A stretch of 26,000 nt of DNA from Chrysomallon squamiferum (lineage: Eukaryota > Mollusca > Gastropoda > Neomphalida > Peltospiridae), in contig CM022671.1 of NCBI GenBank assembly GCA_012295275.1, positions 22,852,822 through 22,878,821 of the forward strand, read 5' to 3'. The first letter of the stretch is position 1, and every line of letters starts with the position of its first letter. Position numbers and translations under genes: made by a program. The notes beneath the pieces were generated by a model, which saw only the letters and a program-made list of their open reading frames with translations, was not told the origin of the DNA and made no database searches. Of this stretch, positions 19,466 through 26,000 are shown one piece after another.

Positions 19466-19812
19466 AAAGTTTTAATGGAATTCATTTATGACGCTGTTAT
19501 AAAGATTTGATTTCCAATCTAGGGACAAATATGTGGGTGGGCTGATGAGTCAATCGTTTCTTTTAAGAGAAAGTAAATTACACTAAATATGACTTCTCTT
19601 GTTGAACTGCTTCTTAATTTGCTGACTTGTTCTTCAGTTTTGTCCGTAAGTTTTCTATTCGAGTTATAGCGAGTCAGTTTCAGTTTCGCCAGCAATACAA
19701 AATTACATGCCTAAGGTTTCACGTGCTTATTCAGCAAGATATTTTTGACGTCAAGATAATTTTTATTTTTTATTTTTTTTAAAATTTTGAAGGTCATGCG
19801 TGCGTGCGTGAT

Positions 19813-19816
<4 letters not shown>
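19466..19816. other. Unique DNA with E-box and CRE
   Basis: CACGTG at 19720-19725 and a perfect TGACGTCA at 19746-19753, 26 bases apart, in otherwise AT-rich sequence. Confidence 0.45.
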
Positions 19817-19871
<55 letters not shown>

Positions 19872-19898
19872 GATATATATATATATATATATATATAT
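19817..19898. repeat. Compound (GA)n-(TA)n microsatellite
   Basis: GA repeats with one ATGA interruption at 19851-19854 switch directly to (AT)n at 19873-19898. Confidence 0.95.
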
Positions 19899-19954
19899 CG
19901 GAATATTTGCATCTTTCAAAAATAAAATACATTTTTATCTTTCATCAACATTGT

Positions 19955-19986
19955 AATAATAATAATAATTATTATTATTATTATTA
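19955..19986. repeat. Inverted (AAT)n/(ATT)n microsatellite
   Basis: (TAA)n at 19955-19969 turns directly into (TTA)n to 19986, a perfect trinucleotide foldback. Confidence 0.92.
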
Positions 19987-20511
19987 CTATGACAATGATG
20001 ATGATTGTAATAACAAGCACAACAATAAATCAGATAAAGTTATACATTGATTAATAATGTCTGTCAAGTCGAATACATCTATACAATATTACAACGCATA
20101 ATGAAAACCTCTGTGACATCATCTTTTATGAAATAGAAAGTAATCTGATAAACGTTTATTAATGTCGTGAAATATTACTTTTTTATTTCATTTGCGAGAG
20201 ACCTAAATATGATACAGACAATCACAGCTGAGCTGAAACGCCCAACTAACTGAATCCTGATATCCAAGATATTTCAGAATTATATAGGTTAGCAAAATTT
20301 GGTTTTCCTACTCACAGGTTGAGCGAACAGTGAATCCCTAATCTAGACTTTTCAATGCTTGACTATAACCTCACTTGACTATAACCCCACAATAAGCAGA
20401 AGAACAAAAATAAATATTTAATAAAACGTCTGATAAAGAGGCATGAACTTAAATTGCAAGATTACCAAGCTTGGTCAAAAATAATATACTAAGCGCAGTA
20501 TTAAATAAACC
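19987..20511. other. Unique AT-rich DNA with a 16-bp tandem duplication
   Basis: CTTGACTATAACCTCA at 20358-20373 is followed directly by CTTGACTATAACCCCA at 20374-20389, a recent-looking two-copy duplication with one difference. No gene was seen. Confidence 0.5.
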
Positions 20512-20542
20512 ATTTTTTTATTTATTTATTTATTTTTTTTTT
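20512..20542. repeat. TTTA and poly-T tract
   Basis: T7, three TTTA units and T9. Confidence 0.85.
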
Positions 20543-20667
20543 AAATTCTTAAATGTTTTGTTGATTTATAGTTTTCTTAAGCAGATTAAAAAAAAGTGTG
20601 TTGGGGGTGAGGAAGATGTACAAAACGGCAATTAAAAAACGTACACAGAGCTATTTTTCAGATGCCA

Positions 20668-20684
20668 TTTTTTTTTTTTTTTTT
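20668..20684. repeat. Poly-T tract (T17)
   Basis: A pure thymine homopolymer. Confidence 0.9.
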
Positions 20685-21026
20685 GTTAAGGCGTATCAAA
20701 GGACATATTAACTATACTTAAATATCGAGAAAGATAACTCTTTCTACAGCTCATTTCTGCGTAATAACATCATCAGACAACTTGGGTAATAATAACAGTA
20801 TCATAGTAACATTTATGTTCAATACTTAATTCGAAACGCTAGCACTCTTGTACTTTCTTTAGAAAGCAATAAAATGTCAAGTGCGTAGTTATCCTCTGAG
20901 CTAAGTTTTAGATAAAGAAAAAGAAAACTGAGCACGCATGTCCAGGAGCTGCAGTCCGCGACACAAAATAGTCTCACTGACATTAACAATTATCAAAAGA
21001 AACCTGACAAAATATTCTTAATTTTC
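20685..21026. other. Unique non-coding DNA
   Basis: A small GC-richer patch lies near 20930-20970 (GAGCACGCATGTCCAGGAGC). No gene was recognised. Confidence 0.45.
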
Positions 21027-21075
21027 ATTCTTCTTCTTCTTAATCTTCTTCTTCTTCTTCTTCTTCTTCTTCTTT
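21027..21075. repeat. (CTT)n microsatellite
   Basis: CTT units with one TTAA interruption, continuing into ATT units to about 21100. Confidence 0.93.
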
Positions 21076-21135
21076 TTATTATTACTATTATATTATTATT
21101 TTTTCATCGTGATGGTAAATATCAGTTAATATCTG

Positions 21136-21156
21136 TTTTTTTTTTTTTTTTTTTTT
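21136..21156. repeat. Poly-T tract (T21)
   Basis: A pure thymine homopolymer inside a possibly duplicated region (see findings). Confidence 0.92.
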
Positions 21157-21232
21157 ATGAAATTGAAACCTGTGACTTTTTTAAAGGTGTATAATTATAT
21201 CATGTAATTGTTCGTTTTTTTATAATTATTTT

Positions 21233-21368
21233 ATATGTATGTATGTATGTATGTATGTATATATGTATATATATGCATGCATGTATGTATGTGTGTATGT
21301 ATGTATGTATGTATGTATGTATGTATGTATGTATGTATGTATATATATATATATATATATTTTTTTTT
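21233..21368. repeat. (TATG)n-(TA)n-poly-T compound microsatellite
   Basis: TATG/GTAT units with TATA and GCAT variants at about 21233-21340, (TA)n at 21341-21360, then T8. The Tyr/Ile/His/Thr frame on the minus strand is its translation. Confidence 0.95.
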
Positions 21369-21566
21369 CTTTCTTATAGATAACACGTAATGTCTAATGG
21401 AATTGTGTTTTTGTGATATTGAAACTAGTGACGTTTTATGGAGTAAGTTCACAGAATATAGACTCCATTATTATTATTATTTTTTCATCAAGATTAATAT
21501 CTTATAATGTGTGTTTGTCATATCTTCCTGAAACCAGAAACACGTAACCTTTAAAAACACACCGTT

Positions 21567-21568
<2 letters not shown>

Positions 21569-21597
<29 letters not shown>
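21569..21597. repeat. Poly-T tract (T29)
   Basis: A pure thymine homopolymer. Confidence 0.93.
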
Positions 21598-21599
<2 letters not shown>

Positions 21600-21764
21600 C
21601 GTAATCTATATTTTATATCATAGTAATATCTGGTTTTAATTTGTCCCGTTCCAGCCAGTGTTTCGCATTTTGTTTTCTTTTAATGGAATAGGAAAGTAAA
21701 TAATTTCTGTTTGCTAATCAGAAAGAAAAAAGGTTTTGAAAAAAGGTTGTATAATTATACATAG

Positions 21765-21840
21765 AAAGATAATTAGACAGATAGATGGAGAGAGATAAAT
21801 AGTTAGATACATAGATAGATACATAGAGAGATAAATATAG
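21765..21840. repeat. Degenerate (GATA)n microsatellite
   Basis: Imperfect GATA/GACA/GAGA/CATA tetranucleotides. Confidence 0.82.
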
Positions 21841-21907
21841 ATTACATTGTTAAATACTAGCATGGGAAGAGCCAAGGGAAAAACAAAATAACATTTTTGT
21901 TTCGAAA

Positions 21908-21910
<3 letters not shown>

Positions 21911-21941
<31 letters not shown>
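21911..21941. repeat. Poly-A tract (A31)
   Basis: A pure adenine homopolymer followed by TTAATTAAA and A-rich DNA to about 21972. Confidence 0.95.
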
Positions 21942-21946
<5 letters not shown>

Positions 21947-22030
21947 TAAAAAAAATATAAATAAAAAATATAAATCTGATCCAAGCAATTCAAAACACTT
22001 CGTAAAAATCAAGGCCAACAACACACCCCC

Positions 22031-22126
22031 AATAACACCACACCCCAATAACACCACACCCCAATAACAGCACACCCCAATAACACCACACCCCAAAAAC
22101 ACCACACCCCAATAACACCCCACCCA
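22031..22126. repeat. C-rich 16-bp minisatellite, six units
   Basis: Units of AATAACACCACACCCC start at 22031, 22047, 22063, 22079, 22095 and 22111, with one-base variants in units 3 and 5 and a diverged last unit. A partial unit precedes the array. The minus strand is GGGGTGTGGTGTTATT, a regularly G-rich strand. A 16-base period cycles through all frames every 48 bases, which explains the repeating Gly/Val/Leu/Trp frames on the minus strand. Confidence 0.95.
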
Positions 22127-23217
22127 GAAATAAAATAACACCATAAAAGCCTCAAACAATAAAACAGACACAAAACTGTTCCCCTCAAAACCCACTTGGT
22201 ATTTTGTAGGCACAGAAATATGGAATTATTAAACAAGTGTTCTTGCACTTGCTAACAAACGGGCCACCACTCCTGTGCCGATTTGTAAACCAGTTTCTCA
22301 CCTGACATGAGAAATAATCAATAACTGATTTATAACTCACCATTCTACAAACGCTGTGAACGTATAGTTCGTGTTTGTTTAAAGACTGTTTTTTTTTCTG
22401 TCTGCTCCTGTCCATTCTCAGAGTTTTTCTTTTGTGGCGAGTTCGTCATTGTACAAACCAAACAATTCATGGGAAAGTATTCTCGTTGAAAAGGGAAGTC
22501 GTTTATCTCAATAATAACAATATTATAAATACCATAAATAAAGACAAAATCTGTCTGGGATTGGCAACGATAAATACACTTTTTACGTTTTGCTCTCTTT
22601 CAGTGGTGATTATGGCCATAGAAATTTTTTAAAAATAAACCTAATGTTAATGAATGTGACGAAAATATTCATGAATTTACTTTTATAACCAGCTAATAAT
22701 AGTCTAAATAAACTTTACCAAAAAAAAAAAAAAGGTTTCCATTTTGTGATTTACTGAAATAGACTGTGTTTAAGTTGGACACGTTATTTGGGAGATTATT
22801 TTATTTCATTCTAAACAACCATTTAGTACATCAGACAGAAGGGTAGGCTTACGAAATATTGCTTTCTGAGAAATTAAAATAATGAATGAACTGTGTGGTA
22901 CAGATTTTTTACCAAATATAGCTTGAATGGAAATAACAGAGCTTTTCTACAGTGACACAGTGCGTGATATTATTAAAAAGAGCGACCCTACATTTATTCA
23001 GATCATTGGGGCAGTAGTTTCAGCTATTTTAACATAGTTTTATTTCTGGAATATTTTTAATAGAAAAATTATTTTTTAAATACAGTACTTGAAGATTATA
23101 AAGACCATAAAACCATTTAAACTAAGGGATGCAGAGCCGAGTAAATATGAAATCAATTTTTATTGATATTTTTTAATTGCAGTATCACAATTAGAATCAG
23201 TTTTACCCTTGTGATGA
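22127..23217. other. Long unique AT-rich stretch
   Basis: About 1.1 kb with only a short poly-A near 22720-22733. A frame from 22375 opens at TTG and matches nothing I know. No gene, RNA or repeat could be supported. Confidence 0.5.
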
Positions 23218-23290
23218 TATTTATTATTATTATTATTATCATTATCATCATCATCGTCATCACCATCGTCATCATTATCATTACTGTCGT
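23218..23290. repeat. (ATT)n grading into (ATC)n
   Basis: ATT units, then ATC/GTC units to about 23290. Ile/Val frames on plus and Met/Thr frames on minus are artefacts. Confidence 0.92.
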
Positions 23291-23612
23291 CGTCACTGTT
23301 GTTAAAGTGTTAACTGCATGGCAGATGATTACAGTAAATCTAGAAAGGTACATTTTGTCTACATTATATTTGATCTCTGTATTAAATGTTACAAAAATCA
23401 GTTTAAGTTTGATAAGTATTGCTGACCAATGACTTGTTTAAGTTCATACGGGCACATCACCGGTTTTTTAAGGAATGATTTTTTTTCATTTTAACTAAAT
23501 GTATGTAACTGAATTCTCATCTTTGGTTTATTCAAACAATATGCTTTCTGATGAAAAAATTCAGTGCTAGACTGTAATTTCTATGTATTAAATACAAAGA
23601 GGGAAAGAAAAG
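23291..23612. other. Unique AT-rich DNA
   Basis: Nothing was recognised. Confidence 0.5.
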
Positions 23613-23707
23613 GTGCAATAATAAAAATAATAAACAAATAAATAAATAAATAATAAAAAAAAAATAATAATAATATATAATATATGTATATATACATATA
23701 CATACAT

Positions 23708-23740
<33 letters not shown>

Positions 23741-23775
23741 ACCTGATATAAATGAATAAATAAATAAAATTAAAA
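23613..23775. repeat. Compound AAAT, AAT, CATA and (TA)n field
   Basis: AAAT units near 23628-23655, AAT units near 23660-23675, CATA/TATA at about 23680-23725, (TA)n at about 23722-23740, then AAAT units again near 23750-23768. Confidence 0.9.
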
Positions 23776-23844
23776 AAAATTAATTAAAAAACAACATACC
23801 GCTTTAAACTGTAATTAATTCAGAGATTTAATTTAAATATTGGG

Positions 23845-23899
23845 ATAGTCTGTAGCTTAGTTGTTTATCCCAGTGATAAATCCGAATCAGTTCTCGTCA
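23845..23899 (+). other. tRNA A-box-like sequence, possible SINE head
   Basis: TAGCTTAGTTG at 23852-23862 fits the RNA polymerase III A-box consensus TRGYNNARNNG at every position. A weak B-box-like AGTTCTCGTCA follows at 23889-23899 (7 of 11 against GGTTCGANTCC), at spacing shorter than in a tRNA gene. There is no cloverleaf, so this is not a tRNA gene. A decayed tRNA-derived SINE head is possible, since such families are known in octopuses, but chance is at least as likely. Confidence 0.15.
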
Positions 23900-23928
23900 T
23901 TTCTCGTCACAGTTACTGTGTGGCAACG

Positions 23929-24022
23929 GGTACCGGACCATTTATCCGGACTCCTTGGGGCCTGAGGCATTCCGGATTTCTGGTACCAAGGCATCTAAAC
24001 GCCGGATAATTGGTCCGGTACC
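23929..24022. repeat. Near-perfect 21-bp inverted repeat (foldback)
   Basis: The left arm at 23929-23949 begins GGTACCGGACCATTT and ends ATCCGG. The right arm at 24002-24022 begins CCGGATAATTGG and ends TCCGGTACC. They pair at 20 of 21 positions around a 52-bp centre. The centre holds a further complementary pair CCTTGG (23953-23958) and CCAAGG (23986-23991). It also has an internal CCGGATTTCTGGTACC that resembles a shortened copy of the right arm. It is far GC-richer than its surroundings. A small foldback/MITE-type element or structured RNA gene are possible; no flanking duplication was identified. Confidence 0.7.
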
Positions 24023-24205
24023 TGTACTAATTTATCAAAGGCCATGCTTGGTATGTGCTGTTAACAGAAAAAGAGTAGCCAAACGAATGGAACCAGCATC
24101 TTCCCCTGTCTGTTAAAAATTTTGAAGCATAAGGTAACGTAAAGAAAGACAAATAATACAGAAAAAGATGAATAAAACCTAAATTATATATTACTTTTTT
24201 CTCTC
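24023..24205. other. Unique DNA
   Basis: Nothing was recognised between the foldback and the poly-T pair. Confidence 0.45.
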
Positions 24206-24262
24206 TTTTTTTTTTTTTTTTTTTTTTTTTTTAGTTCTTCTTTTTTTTTTTTTTTTTTTTTT
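24206..24262. repeat. Two adjacent poly-T tracts
   Basis: T27 at 24206-24232 and T22 at 24241-24262 separated by AGTTCTTC. Confidence 0.93.
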
Positions 24263-24540
24263 CCAAGGCATTTAGTACCTCACGTAAGCAATAAGGATCG
24301 ATACGGTCGTCAGTAATAATGAGTTTAACACGATTTACCGTGTTATCAAGCACTGATTGTAATAACTGGCTCTGTTGCCGTAACACCAGCTTAAGAAACG
24401 GCTCGCCGCCGATCTTTTTGCCTTTAACGACTTAATGAGGTGCGCGCTTGCCGATGGCGTGTTGTACAAAATGACACCAATGACGTCAAAGCTATCGCAC
24501 CGAAAGCCGGGAATCAATTTGTTACGCTGGGTTTAATTTC
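24263..24540. promoter_or_regulatory. GC-richer island with CRE
   Basis: About 280 bases with balanced composition and many CpGs (GGATCGATACGGTCGTC, GGCTCGCCGCCGATC, GGTGCGCGCTTGCCGATGGCG). A perfect TGACGTCA lies at 24481-24488, preceded eight bases upstream by TGACACCA, and a short hairpin aacacg-atttac-cgtgtt at 24327-24344. Frames cross it on both strands (68 codons plus, 60 codons minus) but match no family I recognise, and the plus frame opens at GTG. It could be a regulatory element, an unrecognised exon, or a transposon fragment. Confidence 0.25.
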
Positions 24541-24859
24541 CACAGTAGTGCAGAAGTTTGGCAGAGAGATCTATCTTGATAGAAATATCAGAAGAAGTAA
24601 TGGTAACGAAAAACCTCAGATAAAATTCAAAATATCCATTAATTAAAAAAAAATTTTGTATTATTCGCCCCCCCACCACACCACACACAACAGAATTAAC
24701 TGAATAAAAGAAAGATTTAGTTCTAGTTCCAGTATATCATTTATCTGAGCAAATTTTAAAAGTGAAACCTTTTTTGTTTCTTTTTCTATCGTCTTTCCTT
24801 TTTTTAAGTACAGAGGGCAAAATTTAATTTTTGGTTTGCCAGTGTGTACGACCAGTTAC

Positions 24860-24863
<4 letters not shown>
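24541..24863. other. Unique AT-rich DNA
   Basis: A short C-rich/CA patch (CGCCCCCCCACCACACC) lies near 24667-24690. Otherwise nothing was recognised. Confidence 0.5.

Positions 24864-24939
<76 letters not shown>
24864..24939. repeat. Pure (GA)n microsatellite
   Basis: About 76 bp of uninterrupted AG. Confidence 0.97.
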
Positions 24940-24942
<3 letters not shown>

Positions 24943-25228
24943 CAAATGAACATTTTACTGTCAGTGTAACTTTAATTTCATTTAGATCTGAGAGCTGAAA
25001 CTTTAACTTAGCCTTCGCATTTAATTAAGTCTAGACAGAAGCAATTTAAAGTTCTTTATTATTTTTATTTATTTTCCCCCTCACAGAACAGAATCCACGT
25101 TTATTTGACTTTCTAGTACAATGTTTACATAACCTGACATTTACTTAGAGCCAAAGACGTCAGTCTTACTGGACAAGTTATTAGCTGAATTCTTTCAGTG
25201 CTTGTTATTAAAATACCTATGTTTCGTA
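24940..25228. other. Unique AT-rich DNA
   Basis: A GACGTCA half-CRE lies at about 25156. No gene was seen. Confidence 0.5.
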
Positions 25229-25300
25229 TGTCTGTCTGTCTGTCTGTCTGTATGTATGTATGCATGTATGTATGCATTTATATATGTATGTATGTATGTA
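25229..25300. repeat. (CTGT)n-(TATG)n microsatellite
   Basis: About six CTGT units run into imperfect TATG/CATG units. Confidence 0.93.
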
Positions 25301-25385
25301 TGTGAGTTTGTGTTTGAGAGTGAGAGAAAGTGACAAATGTACTTTCCTCATTTCGTTTTCTTTTCTTTTGCATACATCAGTTGTT

Positions 25386-25388
<3 letters not shown>

Positions 25389-25463
<75 letters not shown>
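25389..25463. repeat. Pure (CT)n microsatellite
   Basis: About 75 bp of uninterrupted CT, the opposite strand orientation to the other long GA tracts. Confidence 0.97.
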
Positions 25464-25466
<3 letters not shown>

Positions 25467-25767
25467 ACAGGTGACTTTGCTTCAGTAGTTGAGTTTAGAA
25501 AATATGAAAAAGTGATTGTTCAAGCAAAATTGCACATGGGACAGGAAATAACCGTGTAAAGCGCATATTGATTTTAAAATCACTTATTAGTATTCTTCTC
25601 GCGTGTGAAATTCGATATGAACCAAACTCCCTTGTTCTTCGTAAAACAGTTAAACTTGTGATATGACCACAAATCCATTTAGAAACATTGCCAGTCATGG
25701 GCTGAGATTAAACCAATACATCAAACTGAAATCGCAAAATTGCTAAATATTAGTTCTGATGGCCGGT
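25464..25767. other. Unique DNA
   Basis: Open frames on both strands of under 100 codons, partly overlapping the CT tract, resemble nothing known. Confidence 0.5.
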
Positions 25768-25788
25768 AAAAAAAAAAAAAAAAAAAAA
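25768..25788. repeat. Poly-A tract (A21)
   Basis: A pure adenine run followed by GTGTGGGTGG. Confidence 0.92.
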
Positions 25789-25825
25789 GTGTGGGTGGTT
25801 ATCTTTCAGACTGAAATACGCTATG

Positions 25826-25831
<6 letters not shown>

Positions 25832-25888
<57 letters not shown>

Positions 25889-25919
25889 TTATGTATATGA
25901 ATATATATATATATATATT
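25832..25919. repeat. Compound (CT)n-(TA)n microsatellite
   Basis: CT at 25832-25864 switches to (AT)n at 25864-25888, then after TTTATGTATATGA another (AT)n at about 25900-25919. The remaining bases to 26000 are A-rich and featureless. Confidence 0.95.
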
Positions 25920-26000
25920 AGAATAACGAAAGAAAACAGAAAAGAAGAAATGACTGAAATAATGCAAAAGTAAAATAAAAATAGAAAATAGAATTTGATT

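Noticed and set aside
21857-22248. Gly/Val/Leu/Trp repeat proteins on the minus strand
   Set aside because: A 16-base repeat cycles all three frames, so two overlapping frames show the same pattern. It is not coding.

Overview
This window looks like non-coding nuclear DNA from an animal. It is AT-rich and carries simple-sequence repeats every few hundred bases: A/T homopolymers of 18-36 bp, pure GA/CT tracts of about 70-77 bp, ATT/AAC/ATC/ACT trinucleotide fields, and TATG, AAAT and CAAA tetranucleotides. There are no operons, ribosome-binding sites, rRNA or convincing tRNA. This texture, the absence of genes over 26 kb and the several minisatellites fit a lophotrochozoan with a large genome. 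A cephalopod such as an octopus is my best guess, but that is inference from repeat texture and not from any gene.

No protein-coding gene could be supported. Nearly every long open frame is a translated microsatellite or homopolymer (poly-Phe, Ser-Leu, Arg-Glu, Tyr-Ile, Asn), and several open only from GTG or TTG, which is not expected for an animal start. The segment is most likely intergenic or deep inside a very long intron.

Layout. 1-2000: A-rich low complexity, a GC-richer island with CRE and YY1-like sites (575-735), and a 20-bp minisatellite whose unit carries the palindrome TGTAATTACA (1271-1550). 2000-4130: TA/GA and trinucleotide fields. 4260-6970: two GC-richer islands (4260-4470 with a CRE, 5210-5345 with two short palindromes), AAAT/AAT/CAAA repeats and a GA tract. 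7000-9150: A-rich DNA, a CA/TA field, an island with a CTCF-core-like site beside an E-box (8520-8615), and a large ACT/AAT field. 9150-13360: mostly unique AT-rich DNA with scattered E-boxes and a GA tract. 13360-16500: GAT, poly-A and AAG repeats. 16500-16665: a composite promoter-like element (CRE, RFX X-box, inverted CCAAT, NRF1-like half site). 16986-17567: eight 69-75 bp minisatellite units. 18384-18765: a degenerate hAT-like inverted-repeat element running into a 60-bp tandem repeat derived from its right end. 19060-22130: hairpin-forming microsatellites, a TATG field and a C-rich 16-bp minisatellite. 23845-24022: a near-perfect inverted repeat with a tRNA A-box-like sequence upstream. 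24300-24540: a GC-richer island with a CRE. 24860-26000: GA, TATG, CT and CT/TA tracts.

The most interesting theme is regulatory. Perfect TGACGTCA octamers (five) and CACGTG hexamers (nine) are clearly more common than my rough composition-based expectation, and several lie in discrete GC-richer islands. I see no evidence of a new enzymatic, defence or mobile system. The best follow-ups are the 16.6-kb composite element, the TAATTA-bearing minisatellite, the hAT-like element with an amplified end, and the 23.9-kb foldback.
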